The notes beneath the pieces were generated by a model that did no database searches, was not told the DNA's origin, and saw only the letters and a list, made by a program, of their open reading frames with translations. Shown piece after piece: positions 15,752 to 23,955 of a DNA stretch of 32,120 bases; positions within the stretch are counted from its first letter, which is position 1, and every line of letters begins with the position of its first letter. Both the position numbers and the translations under genes were made by a program. The DNA lies in the NCBI GenBank assembly GCA_026785975.1, contig JAJAZB010000284.1, positions 1 through 32,120 on the forward strand. Reading direction: 5' to 3'. Source of the stretch: Cytophagaceae bacterium. Lineage in GTDB: Bacteria > Bacteroidota > Bacteroidia > Cytophagales > Spirosomataceae.

Positions 15752-16234
15752 TTAAACCGGTAGCGACAGTACCCGCAAGGCCAGCAGCCAACCGATCAGC
15801 GTAAGTAGTTCCCGAATGGAATTCAACCGCACCCACCGGGTCACCATCGCCAACCCGGTTAAGGAAGACGTAGCTTCCGACTTCATTAGTCGGATGGCCG
15901 TTGGAATGAAGTACGCGAACGTGCCCATCCGTTCGAGTAGGGTTACGAGTGCCGCCGCGAGCCACCAGTCGTGCCGTGGGCCGGACGACTGAAAAGCAAT
16001 CACCAGGTTGGCCAGGGTAAGCAAGGTGAGCGGCCCGGTAGTCACGTAGGCCCAGAATCTCAGGCCCGAGTTGGTCTGACGCATGGCCCCACTGTTGACT
16101 TGCAGGCCAGCGGTTGGCGACTTATTGAACCACTGCGGCAGGACGACTCTTGTTTCGTACAAACCAGCCCCACACGCGATACCGAGGTTAATGACGAACG
16201 CCCAAAGGAGCGTTTCGGAAATGGAGGGGACCAT
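15752..16234 (-). CDS. Small integral membrane protein, DUF1772-like
   Basis: 160 residues with about four membrane helices: LLWAFVINLGIACGAGLYE, AYVTTGPLTLLTLANLVIAF, WWLAAALVTLLERMGTFAYF and a C-terminal ELLTLIGWLLALRVL. The GAGLYETRVVLPQWF motif after helix 1 resembles the DUF1772 (anthrone-oxygenase-like) membrane family; the assignment is tentative and the role unknown. The start at ATG 16234 is preferred because helix 1 follows directly; an 87-codon open stretch upstream has no protein-like character and contains a palindrome. It lies downstream of the LytTR regulator gene on the same strand but is separated by 176 bp. Confidence 0.75.
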   Translation of the reverse strand: MVPSISETLLWAFVINLGIACGAGLYETRVVLPQWFNKSPTAGLQVNSGAMRQTNSGLRFWAYVTTGPLTLLTLANLVIAFQSSGPRHDWWLAAALVTLLERMGTFAYFIPTAIRLMKSEATSSLTGLAMVTRWVRLNSIRELLTLIGWLLALRVLSLPV

Positions 16235-16343
16235 AGTTTCTTTGAAAAAGGATGATTGCTGAATGAACTGCGAAAAGTAGAGGCGGTTCAGGCTTTCCAG
16301 GTGAAGGCTGTTACGCTGAAAACTGCCCTTGTCGGCGGGCATT

Positions 16344-16370
16344 TCGGGTCCGACGGTACGTCGGACCCGA
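16344..16370. repeat. 27-bp palindrome (GGTCCGAC type)
   Basis: TCGGGTCCGACG-GTA-CGTCGGACCCGA, a 12-bp perfect stem with a 3-nt loop. It shares its core with 1754-1792. It lies between the LytTR gene and the membrane protein gene and may act as a terminator or be a dispersed element. Confidence 0.7.
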
Positions 16371-16410
16371 CAACCCCCGTTCGCAAAATAATAAACACCT
16401 TCAACGCGCC

Positions 16411-17181
16411 CTACCCATTCAACCAAACCTTGAACGACTCGGCCCGTTCGCGGCTCACAAAGATTTCCTCCTCGGCGGGGCGATGCTTCAACCAAAGCCG
16501 AAGTTTGCCGTTGAAGTGCGGCTCGATGCGCCCGATGGCCGATAACCGACCGAGGTACTTGCGGTTGAGCCGGAAAAATTGGTTCGGATCGAGTTGACGC
16601 TCCAACTCATCGAGGGTTTCGTCGACAATGAATTTGCGCGATTGGGTCGTCACCAGAAAAACCACTTTGTCTTCGGCAAATAAGTAGTCCACCTCGCCTG
16701 TTTCAATGACTTCCAACCGCCCGCCCTGCCGAAGCAGAAACCGACTTTTGTGCGAAACCGGCTTCACGCCGTAGGCCTCGAGCATCCGCCCAAGTTGTTC
16801 GGTCAGAACTGTATTGGGGGGTATCCCGCGCGTTTGCCGGAATTTGTCCAACGCGACGGCCAGTTCTTCTTTTTCGATGGGTTTCAGCAAATAATCCACG
16901 CTGTTAACTTTGAACGCCCGCAGGGCGTACTCGTCGTAAGCGGTCGTGAAAATGACGGGCGCATTAATGGGCCTTTGCTGGAAAATTTCAAAACTCAACC
17001 CATCGGCGAGTTGAATGTCGAGTAGCATCAAATCGGGAGCTGGATGGGCGTCGAGCCAGCGCAGTGTTTCGCGCACACTCTCCGTCTGGCCCACGATTTG
17101 AGCGTCCGGGGCGACTTCCCGCAGCAACGTAGCGAGGCGTTTAGCGGCGAGGGGTTCGTCTTCAACGAGGAGAATAGTCAT
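16411..17181 (-). CDS. LytTR family response regulator
   Basis: A 256-residue cytoplasmic transcription regulator. The receiver domain spans residues 1-120, with the acidic pocket EDE (7-9), phospho-acceptor Asp55 in LMLLDIQLADG, and Lys100 in DYLLKPIEKEE. The LytTR DNA-binding domain occupies about 145-256 (VDYLFAEDKVVFLVTT, FFRLNRKYLGRLSAI, ESFKVWLNG). It would be phosphorylated by the sensor kinase encoded just upstream on the same strand; the two genes are separated by an 84-bp gap filled by a long hairpin. Targets are unknown. Confidence 0.93.
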   Translation of the reverse strand: MTILLVEDEPLAAKRLATLLREVAPDAQIVGQTESVRETLRWLDAHPAPDLMLLDIQLADGLSFEIFQQRPINAPVIFTTAYDEYALRAFKVNSVDYLLKPIEKEELAVALDKFRQTRGIPPNTVLTEQLGRMLEAYGVKPVSHKSRFLLRQGGRLEVIETGEVDYLFAEDKVVFLVTTQSRKFIVDETLDELERQLDPNQFFRLNRKYLGRLSAIGRIEPHFNGKLRLWLKHRPAEEEIFVSRERAESFKVWLNG

Positions 17182-17194
17182 GGTTCAGTGAGTG

Positions 17195-17263
17195 AATGAA
17201 GGAATGAAAGAATGAGTGAATACAAGAAAGCATTGTATTCACTCATTCTTTCATTCCTTCATT
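17195..17263. repeat. Low-complexity inverted repeat (GAATGA type) after kinase gene
   Basis: 31-bp perfect arms built from GAATGA-like units, with a 7-nt loop, fill the whole gap between the kinase stop and the regulator start. The position suggests a terminator or attenuator within the two-gene unit. Similar stems occur at 20133-20211 and 22223-22285. Confidence 0.85.
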
Positions 17264-17265
17264 GA

Positions 17266-18288
17266 TTAAAGCAGCGGTACTTTCACTACAAACTCCCCCG
17301 ACGTTTCGGCCACAACCAGTTCGCGCTCGGTCAGCAAGGCATTACGGTGGCGGAGGTTTTTAAGGCCAATGCCGGTTGAATCGGTCTGAAGGCGATTTTT
17401 AATCTGGAGCGTGTTGGTCACCACCAGCCAACCCCCGGCGGCTTCGATGCGGAGGTGCAGCGGTTTCTCGCGGGAGCATTCGTTGTGCTTGAGCGCGTTT
17501 TCGACCAACGTGAGCAGGCCCTGAGTCACTACCTGCTTTTCGGATTCTTCCGGCGGTACGGCGATTTTGTAGCGCAGGTTTTCGCCAAACCGCATTTGGT
17601 GAATGAACAGGTACGATTCCACAATTTTTAGCTCATCCCCCAGCCGACTTGTGGCGTTGTCCGTGTTCTGAAGGTTGTACCGAAACACTTTCGACATTCG
17701 CTCAACCATGGCTACGGCGTTGCCGGGGTCGTCAGGAATCAAGGCACTGAGGATGTTGAGCGAGTTGAACAGGAAATGTGGGTTAACCTGATTTTTCAAA
17801 CTCTCAAATTCTGCTCTCAACACGGTTTGCTTTAGTTCCTGTTCCAGAACCAGCATCCCCTTCCAGCGGTGAATAAACAATTTGAGCGAATAAATGGCCG
17901 TGACGGCGGCGGTGACCAGCGCAAACACGGGACCGTTGGTCAGGTAATCGGCGGCGGTGAATTCCACCCCGAGCAGGGCGTGAATGGCGGGCAACAACGC
18001 CAGGCAGGCGATGCCCCAGGCCTGCCCGCCGCTGGCCAGCACGGTGACGGCCACCAGTTCGCGCGGCGTGGTGGTTTCGGCCAACCGGTTGATGTGCCGG
18101 GGTACCAGCCAGGCCAGCAACGCGTACGTAAGTAGTCCCGCCGCCGCCACCTGTACGATCAGAAGCAGTCGGGTGAACACGTCGAGCTGGCTGGGAAATA
18201 GTAACAGCAGGTATGCCAGTACGCCCAGAATTACCATCACCACCAGCGCCGGAAAACCTTTCACTCGGGGAGCAGGGAGCCATTTCAT
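17266..18288 (-). CDS. LytS-like sensor histidine kinase
   Basis: A 340-residue inner-membrane kinase. Four predicted helices lie in residues 12-140 (FPALVVMVILGVLAYLLLL, RLLLIVQVAAAGLLTYALLAW, two more near 85-105 and 120-138) without a recognisable sensor domain. The cytoplasmic His_kinase domain carries NQVNPHFLFNSLNIL with phospho-acceptor His171. The ATP-binding N-box is TLVENALKHN, and a short G-box is GIGLKNLRHRNALL. It ends two bases before the hairpin that precedes the LytTR regulator gene, and begins 14 bp after the head-GIN gene, so the three form a unit. Such kinase/regulator pairs are widespread in Bacteroidota; the signal is unknown. Confidence 0.93.
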   Translation of the reverse strand: MKWLPAPRVKGFPALVVMVILGVLAYLLLLFPSQLDVFTRLLLIVQVAAAGLLTYALLAWLVPRHINRLAETTTPRELVAVTVLASGGQAWGIACLALLPAIHALLGVEFTAADYLTNGPVFALVTAAVTAIYSLKLFIHRWKGMLVLEQELKQTVLRAEFESLKNQVNPHFLFNSLNILSALIPDDPGNAVAMVERMSKVFRYNLQNTDNATSRLGDELKIVESYLFIHQMRFGENLRYKIAVPPEESEKQVVTQGLLTLVENALKHNECSREKPLHLRIEAAGGWLVVTNTLQIKNRLQTDSTGIGLKNLRHRNALLTERELVVAETSGEFVVKVPLL

Positions 18289-18302
18289 AGTCGGGTTGTT
18301 GA

Positions 18303-19097
18303 TTAAACGTGAGTAATTGAACTGGCCCCGACGCTGTCGGCGCGGAGGGTGGGGTTGCCCCGGTACCGGATGCTGCTCGCCCCGATGGCCTCGGCGCTGA
18401 GTTCCTGGGTAACGAATACCTGCGCATTGCTTGCGCCGACGGCTTCAACGTGGGCCGTCTGGGCTTCAAGTTCGAAGGCATCGATCGATGAAGCGCCCAC
18501 TACTTCGGCGTTGAGGTGTTGGCATTGACCCCGGAGATTGATGCGCGAGGCCCCGACGGCCTCCGCCCGCAGGCGCTCCGCCTGCCCGCTAAACTTGATG
18601 ACTGTGGCCCCGGTGGCTTCGAGGTCGAGGGCAGGCTGGTTTTCAAACCCATTGATTTGCACCAGGCAGGCTCCTGAAGCCTCTACCGACCGAAGTGCGG
18701 GGAGAGTCACCAGCAGCATAACTTCCCGAAAGCGAAACCAAAACCCAAATCGATGGTAGGCGCGCAGGGTACGGCCCGTTTGCCGAACGGCCAGGCGGTT
18801 AATGCCCGCCGGAGTACCGCGTACCGCCACCCGAAACACCGGTCCCTGCGTGACGAGCATCCTCACGGCGTTGTGTATGTCGATGCTGTCGAAGTCGCTG
18901 AAATCCAGTACCCGTTCGCTCTGGGAAGAAGGCGTGGCAGTGCCATCGGGAGCCAGGGCTACCAGCGCGAGCGTGACCAGCCCGAGGGCCACGATGGTGG
19001 CCGTCAGGAAGGCGTTGACGGGGGCCGTTTGAACATCCTGACCCAGTGCCAGCGCGGGCAGTAAAAAGAAAATGAAAGTGGCAGAAAAGCGGGTCAT
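18303..19097 (-). CDS. Head-GIN domain (DUF2807) protein
   Basis: 264 residues. A signal peptide (ALALGQ) is followed by a second hydrophobic helix at about 28-48, so the protein may stay membrane-anchored with its body in the periplasm. The DUF2807 domain starts DFSDFDSIDIHNAVRMLVTQ and continues as a repetitive beta-helix with recurring EA(V/T/I)GAS motifs (SVEASGACLV, DLEATGATVI, EAVGASRI, EVVGASSI, EAVGASNA, EAIGASSI, DSVGASSI). The family function is unsettled. It is first in a unit with the kinase and regulator genes, so it may be sensed or controlled by them (inference). Confidence 0.88.
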   Translation of the reverse strand: MTRFSATFIFFLLPALALGQDVQTAPVNAFLTATIVALGLVTLALVALAPDGTATPSSQSERVLDFSDFDSIDIHNAVRMLVTQGPVFRVAVRGTPAGINRLAVRQTGRTLRAYHRFGFWFRFREVMLLVTLPALRSVEASGACLVQINGFENQPALDLEATGATVIKFSGQAERLRAEAVGASRINLRGQCQHLNAEVVGASSIDAFELEAQTAHVEAVGASNAQVFVTQELSAEAIGASSIRYRGNPTLRADSVGASSITHV

Positions 19098-19289
19098 GGG
19101 CGTTGCGGCTTGACGGGTTAAATTAGTTCAACAAAATTGACCCATTAACCCGTATCCGACAACGGACAACCGACCAACCGTAGCATAAACCGGACGAAGC
19201 GTAGCCGACAAGCCTGAAAATCGAAAAAACATTTTCAACCGCCTAACGTTGAAAAGCAGAACCTAAAAACTGCCCTTGCCCCGTCGTTT

Positions 19290-20132
19290 ATGCCTGAACT
19301 GCCCGAAGTTGAAACCTACCGACGTTATTTTGAAGAAACCTGCCTGTTTCAACCCATTGCCAACTTGTTTGTTGAAGATCGTAAACTGCTCACCACGGAC
19401 TATGACACCCTGCTGGTGGGATTGAGGGACCGTAGTTTTATTGGTACAAAACGGGTTGGCAAAAATCTATTCGTTCAATTGGATGGTTTGCCAGACGGCG
19501 AGTCGTCCGACGGTCTGACTGCGCCCTGGCTACACCTGCACTTTGGCATGACCGGCGATCTGGCCTATTTCCGCGACGTGGAAGACACCCCGCGTTTTGC
19601 CCGAATTTTGTTTTTCTTCCAAAACGGCTTCAAACTGGCGTTTATCTGCCCGCGTAAGTTTGAACGCGTCGGGCTGATCGACACCCCGGAAGCGTATTTG
19701 TTGCGCAAGAAAATCGGGAAGGATGGATTGGAAATCAGCGTGGAGGAACTGGCCGAAAAATTCCGCCGCAAGGCCGCGCCCATCAAACCCGTGCTGATGG
19801 ACCAGGCCACGGTGGCCGGGCTGGGCAACTGGATTGTCGACGAGGTACTCTTTCAGGCCCGCCTGCACCCCGAGCGCCGCGCCAACAACCTCACGCCCGA
19901 CGAAGTAGCCCGTCTCCACGGCGCGATTCAACTGGTGCTGACGACGGCCATCACGCAGGAGGCACAGTACAGTCGATTTCCGACGAGTTTCCTGATTCAC
20001 GCCCGCGAATGGGATTCGTCACCGTACCCGGAGGCCAATGCCCACCGCAGTTGCCCGGCCTGCCGGGGCGAGTTGACGGTTAAGCAAGTCGGCGGACGAA
20101 CGACGTATTTCTGTGGGGCGTGTCAAGGATAA
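19290..20132 (+). CDS. mutM: Formamidopyrimidine-DNA glycosylase (Fpg/Nei family)
   Basis: A 280-residue base-excision repair enzyme that removes oxidised purines. After Met removal the N-terminus PELPEVETYRR presents the catalytic Pro and Glu. VGKNLFVQL carries the conserved Lys near residue 55, and LHLHFGMTGDL and ATVAGLGNWIVDEVLFQARL (helix-two-turn-helix) follow. The C-terminal zinc finger is complete, CPACRGEL and FCGACQG with a 16-residue spacing. The length is normal. The 192-bp gap upstream, divergent from the head-GIN gene, holds an 8-bp inverted repeat (TTTTCAAC/GTTGAAAA, 19232-19255). Distinction from Nei is by overall similarity only. Confidence 0.9.
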   Translation: MPELPEVETYRRYFEETCLFQPIANLFVEDRKLLTTDYDTLLVGLRDRSFIGTKRVGKNLFVQLDGLPDGESSDGLTAPWLHLHFGMTGDLAYFRDVEDTPRFARILFFFQNGFKLAFICPRKFERVGLIDTPEAYLLRKKIGKDGLEISVEELAEKFRRKAAPIKPVLMDQATVAGLGNWIVDEVLFQARLHPERRANNLTPDEVARLHGAIQLVLTTAITQEAQYSRFPTSFLIHAREWDSSPYPEANAHRSCPACRGELTVKQVGGRTTYFCGACQG

Positions 20133-20211
20133 ATCAATGAGTGAATGAGCGAATGAATCAATAGAAAACCATCCGTTAGATATTCATTCATTCGCTCATT
20201 CACTCATTGAT
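20133..20211. repeat. Low-complexity inverted repeat (GAATGA type) after glycosylase gene
   Basis: It starts directly after the stop codon. 26-bp perfect arms, ATCAATGAGTGAATGAGCG plus GAATGAAT and their complement, enclose a 27-nt loop. It is a probable terminator of the same simple-sequence type as 17195-17263. Confidence 0.85.
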
Positions 20212-20222
20212 TGTGCGCACAA
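20211..20222. promoter_or_regulatory. Palindrome TTGTGCGCACAA upstream of nagB
   Basis: A perfect 12-bp palindrome 53 bp before the nagB start. A TACTTTCG that resembles a -7 box lies at 20239-20246. It could be an operator for an amino-sugar regulator, but no regulator gene is in the window and the spacing to a -33 box is irregular. Confidence 0.3.
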
Positions 20223-20274
20223 GCACGAAGAATTTTCTACTTTCGTCCCTTGAAACCACGGACTACCTACGGCC

Positions 20275-22215
20275 ATGCTTCCCGAAACCGACACGCTGCT
20301 CGCTCCCCCTTCGCTCAATCAACCCATCGCTTTTGAGCGCATTCCGACCCAGATTTTCGCCGATTCCAACGACGCCTCGGCGGCAGTCGCCCGCGAAATT
20401 GCCAACATCATCCGGCAGCGACAGTTGCAGGGCAAACCCGCCGTGCTGGGCCTGGCCACCGGCTCGTCGCCCAAAAAAGTGTACGCCGAACTAATTCGGA
20501 TTCACCGGGACGAGCGGTTGAGTTTTTACAACGTCATCAGTTTTAACCTCGATGAATATTACCCCATGCAACCCGATGCGCTCCAGAGCTACGTCCGGTT
20601 CATGAAAGAGCAATTGTTTGACCACGTGGATATTCCGGTGGCCAATTACTTCATTCCCAACGGGACGCTTTCGCCGGAAAAAGTCACCGAGTTTTGCCAC
20701 GAATACGATCGGCACATCGACGATTTGGGCGGGCTGGATTTTCAAATTCTGGGGATTGGCCGCAACGGGCACATCGGATTTAACGAACCCGGTTCGCACG
20801 TCAGTTCCAAAACCCGACTGATGACCCTCGACCTCACCACGCGCATCGACGCCGCGCTGGATTTTGGTGGCTTGAGTAACGAGCCAAAAAAGGCCATCAC
20901 GATGGGCGTGGGGCAAATCATGCGGGCTAAGCGGGTGGTGTTGCTGGCCTGGGGCGAGCACAAAGCCCGCATCATCCGGCAGGCCATCGAGGGCACCGTC
21001 AGCGCCGAAACACCCGCGAGTTATTTGCAGGGTCACCCGAACGTACAGTTTATTCTGGACGAATCGGCGGCCTCGGAACTCACTCGCCGGAAGATGCCCT
21101 GGCTGGTGGAAGAAGTGACGTGGGACAAAAAGATGATCCGCAAGGCCGTGACGCACCTGGCGTTGACGTTGGAAAAACCGGTGTTGAAACTCACCAACCG
21201 CGACTACAACGACAACGGTCTCAGCGATTTACTGGCGCAGGTGGGTCAGGCGTACGAACTCAACATTGAGGTGTTCAATCAAATTCAGCACACCATCACG
21301 GGTTGGCCCGGCGGCAAACCCAACGCCGACGATACCAACCGGCCCGAACGCGCCACGCCCGCCCGCAAACGCTGTCTGATTTTTAGCCCCCACCCCGACG
21401 ACGACATTATTTCGATGGGAGGAACCTTTCAGCGGCTCGTCGATCAGGGCCACGAGGTACACGTGGCCTACCAGACTTCGGGCAACATTGCCGTCGCCGA
21501 CGACGAGGCCCTTCGATTAATTGATTTCGTGGTAGATTACAACCGGAAATTCGGCATCGAAAGCGCCGAGACCGACCGGATTTTCCGCGACGCGGCGGCG
21601 TTTTTGAAGTCAAAAAAAGACAGCGAACGCGACACAACCGACGTGCGCTACGTCAAAGGTCTGATTCGCCGGAGCGAAGCCAAAGCCACGTGCCGGTTCG
21701 TGGGCGTGCCGATGGAGCAGGTTCATTTTCTGGATATGCCGTTTTACGAAACCGGCACCGTGCAAAAGAAACCCATTGGCGAGGAAGACGTTCGCCTGGT
21801 CGCTGAGATAATCCGGGAGGTGAAACCCCATCAGGTGTACGCCGCCGGGGATTTGGCCGATCCGCACGGTACGCACAAAGTCTGCCTCGACGCCATCATG
21901 GAGGCTGTTCGGCAGTTGAAAAGCGAACCGTTCATGCAGGACTGCTGGATGTGGCTTTACAAAGGGGCCTGGGACGAGTGGGCCATCGACCAGATCGAAA
22001 TGGCCGTGCCCATGTCGCCCGACCAGGTGATGCGCAAACGGCAGGGAATCTTCAAACACCAATCGCAAAAAGACGGCGTGGTGTACCAGGGCACCGATTC
22101 ACGGGAGTTCTGGCAGCGGGCCGAAGAGCGGAATCGCACCACGGCGGCTTTTTACAACAAACTCGGTTTGGCGGAATACGAGGCGATGGAAGCCTTCGTG
22201 CGCTGGCACTTCTAA
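20275..22215 (+). CDS. nagB: Glucosamine-6-phosphate deaminase fused to PIG-L deacetylase-like domain
   Basis: A 646-residue cytoplasmic fusion. Residues 1-320 are a NagB isomerase domain: LGLATGSSPKKVY, SFNLDEYYPMQPD, and GIGRNGHIGFNEPGS with His166 and Glu171 in the active-site loop. Where Escherichia NagB has Asp (NDGH) this protein has Asn (RNGH); relatives in this phylum often have RTGH, so it is probably a clade feature. Residues 365-640 are a PIG-L/LmbE domain: FSPHPDDDIISMGG for metal binding and DLADPHGTHKVC as the second site. NagB turns glucosamine-6-phosphate into fructose-6-phosphate and ammonia; the added domain could deacetylate an amino sugar. This fused form is known in Bacteroidota. 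A NagX-like gene lies downstream. Confidence 0.92.
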   Translation: MLPETDTLLAPPSLNQPIAFERIPTQIFADSNDASAAVAREIANIIRQRQLQGKPAVLGLATGSSPKKVYAELIRIHRDERLSFYNVISFNLDEYYPMQPDALQSYVRFMKEQLFDHVDIPVANYFIPNGTLSPEKVTEFCHEYDRHIDDLGGLDFQILGIGRNGHIGFNEPGSHVSSKTRLMTLDLTTRIDAALDFGGLSNEPKKAITMGVGQIMRAKRVVLLAWGEHKARIIRQAIEGTVSAETPASYLQGHPNVQFILDESAASELTRRKMPWLVEEVTWDKKMIRKAVTHLALTLEKPVLKLTNRDYNDNGLSDLLAQVGQAYELNIEVFNQIQHTITGWPGGKPNADDTNRPERATPARKRCLIFSPHPDDDIISMGGTFQRLVDQGHEVHVAYQTSGNIAVADDEALRLIDFVVDYNRKFGIESAETDRIFRDAAAFLKSKKDSERDTTDVRYVKGLIRRSEAKATCRFVGVPMEQVHFLDMPFYETGTVQKKPIGEEDVRLVAEIIREVKPHQVYAAGDLADPHGTHKVCLDAIMEAVRQLKSEPFMQDCWMWLYKGAWDEWAIDQIEMAVPMSPDQVMRKRQGIFKHQSQKDGVVYQGTDSREFWQRAEERNRTTAAFYNKLGLAEYEAMEAFVRWHF

Positions 22216-22222
22216 GAATTGA

Positions 22223-22285
22223 AAATTTAGAGTTGAGAATTGAAAGTTGAGAACTACATCATTTTCAATTCTCAACTCTAAATTT
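22223..22285. repeat. Low-complexity inverted repeat after nagB
   Basis: 23-bp perfect arms (AAATTTAGAGTTGAGAATTG plus AAA and complement) with a 17-nt loop. Related sequence (ACTTTCAATTCTCAATTTG) recurs at 22757-22776 on the other side of the four-helix-bundle gene, so that gene is bracketed by similar simple sequences. Confidence 0.85.
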
Positions 22286-22311
22286 AGCTCACCCCCTCAT
22301 TTCTTGCGATC

Positions 22312-22731
22312 GTGAAAACTGAAAATACGCTGCTCGTGAAAAGCTATGCCTTTGCCTTGCGGATGGTGAAACTTCAGCAGTTTCTGGTGGAACACAAAAA
22401 GGAATACGTGCTTTCCAAACAGGCGGTGCGTAGTGGTACGTCGATTGGTGCTAATCTGGAAGAGGCTAATCAGGCAGAAAGCCTTGCCGATTTTATCCAT
22501 AAATTGTCAGTTAGCAACAAGGAGGCCCACGAAACGTATTACTGGCTGCGTCTGCTTCGCGACTCGGAATGTCTTGATGGCCGCCTTGCCGACTCCCTGC
22601 TCGCCGATTGCAGCGAACTCATCGGGATGTTGATAGCCTCTATCAAGACCAATAAACGCAAGCAAGCGTTACGTCTGAATTTATCTGTGCCAATCGTCCT
22701 GATTCCCCTCATCATCCGGGCATTTTTCTAA
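22312..22731 (+). CDS. Four helix bundle protein (23S rRNA intervening-sequence type)
   Basis: A 139-residue all-helical protein. SYAFALRMVKLQQFLVEHK, then LSKQAVRSGTSIGANLEEAN, DFIHKLSVSNKEAHETYYWL, and a fourth helix ending SIKTNK match the S23/four-helix-bundle family, whose role is unknown and which was first found inside 23S rRNA genes. Most relatives end soon after the KTNK-like motif; here about 24 mostly hydrophobic residues follow (LSVPIVLIPLIIRAFF), perhaps from loss of the original stop. The start is GTG. It interrupts an otherwise sensible nagB-nagX pair and is flanked by simple-sequence repeats. Confidence 0.85.
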   Translation: MKTENTLLVKSYAFALRMVKLQQFLVEHKKEYVLSKQAVRSGTSIGANLEEANQAESLADFIHKLSVSNKEAHETYYWLRLLRDSECLDGRLADSLLADCSELIGMLIASIKTNKRKQALRLNLSVPIVLIPLIIRAFF

Positions 22732-22780
22732 GCCTAGAAAACCATTTTCAACATTCAACTTTCAATTCTCAATTTGACCC

Positions 22781-23878
22781 ATGCGTCTTCTCTCCCTCGA
22801 CGCCTTTCGCGGCCTGACCGTCGCAGCCATGATTCTGGTCAACAACCCCGGCGACTGGGGGCACATTTACGCCCCGCTCGAACACGCCGTTTGGCACGGC
22901 TGCACGCCCACCGATCTGGTCTTCCCGTTTTTCCTGTTTATCGTCGGCGTTTCCATCACGTTTTCACTGGGTGAATTACCGCAACAACCCGATCAGCATC
23001 GGGCGGCGGTGCGGAAAATCCTGGTGCGTGGCCTGAAACTCTTCGCGCTGGGGCTGTTTCTCAATCTGTTTCCCCGCTTCGAGCCTTCGACGGTGCGGAT
23101 CATGGGTGTGTTGCAACGCATCGCCCTCGTGTACGTAGTTTGCTCCCTGATTTTCCTGAAAACCACGCCCAGGCAGCAGGGCTGGTTATTTGCGTTAGTG
23201 CTTCTGGCGTACTGGCTACTGCTTTCAATGGTGCCGGTACCCGGAGTCGGAGCGGCGACGCTGGAACCCGAAACCAATCTGGGTGCCTGGCTGGACCGCT
23301 CGGTTTTGGGCGAAAAACACCTCTGGAAAGCCGTGCAGGGCCTCTGGGACCCGGAAGGTTTATTTAGCACTCTGCCCGCGATTGGTACCGGGTTGTCGGG
23401 CTTACTCGCGGGTCACCTGTTGCGGCGGCGTGGCAACGCCCCTAAGCGCACCGTGCGCCTCGTGGCGGCGGGGGTAGCGTTGGTAATCCTGGGCTTGATC
23501 TGGGATCATTGGTTTCCCATCAACAAATCACTCTGGACGAGCAGCTACGTTTGCTACACGTCCGGCCTGGCGCTGCTCCTGCTGGCGCTGTTTTATTGGG
23601 TAGCCGACGTACGGAAACACCGACGCTGGGCGCGTCCTCTGGCCGTATTCGGCGTGAATGCGATTACCGTATTTTTCCTGTCGGGCCTGATTCCCCGGAT
23701 GCTGAATCTGGTAAAAATCGGGGACGCGGGTGCGCAGAACTGGCTCTATAAAAATGGCATCGCGCCCGCCTTCAGCGACCCTTACCTGGCTTCGCTCGCT
23801 GGGGCAATCACCTGCGTGGCGATCTGGCTGGGCATTTTGTGGTGGATGTACAACCGGAAGGTGATGGTGAAGATTTGA
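22781..23878 (+). CDS. nagX: NagX-like membrane acyltransferase (HGSNAT/DUF5009 family)
   Basis: A 365-residue inner-membrane protein with about ten helices. The N-terminus RLLSLDAFRGLTVAAMILVN and WHGCTPTDLVFPFFLFIVGV are diagnostic of the heparan-alpha-glucosaminide N-acetyltransferase relatives. The His of VWHGC corresponds to the acetyl-accepting His of that enzyme. NagX-type proteins occur with chitin and GlcNAc catabolism genes, which fits the NagB fusion upstream. It probably acetylates or transports amino sugars at the membrane; this is inferred from family and context. Start ATG 22781 agrees with the usual first residues. Confidence 0.9.
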   Translation: MRLLSLDAFRGLTVAAMILVNNPGDWGHIYAPLEHAVWHGCTPTDLVFPFFLFIVGVSITFSLGELPQQPDQHRAAVRKILVRGLKLFALGLFLNLFPRFEPSTVRIMGVLQRIALVYVVCSLIFLKTTPRQQGWLFALVLLAYWLLLSMVPVPGVGAATLEPETNLGAWLDRSVLGEKHLWKAVQGLWDPEGLFSTLPAIGTGLSGLLAGHLLRRRGNAPKRTVRLVAAGVALVILGLIWDHWFPINKSLWTSSYVCYTSGLALLLLALFYWVADVRKHRRWARPLAVFGVNAITVFFLSGLIPRMLNLVKIGDAGAQNWLYKNGIAPAFSDPYLASLAGAITCVAIWLGILWWMYNRKVMVKI

Positions 23879-23892
23879 AAGAGTCCGCCGGG

Positions 23893-23951
23893 TAGTTTGA
23901 AGTTAAGGATATGACCAAACCGCAAACCGCACGGCGAACCTCTTCAAACTA
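23893..23951. terminator. Possible terminator between convergent nagX and DinB genes
   Basis: TAGTTTGAAG and its complement CTTCAAACTA are separated by 39 nt. They lie in the 77-bp convergent gap; the long loop makes it a weak candidate. Confidence 0.3.
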
Positions 23952-23955
23952 ATCT

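Noticed and set aside
20761-20775. Loss of the catalytic Asp in NagB (RNGH instead of NDGH)
   Set aside because: As a defect this was dismissed: related phylum members commonly have RTGH at this place, so the change is likely a lineage variant and the enzyme active.
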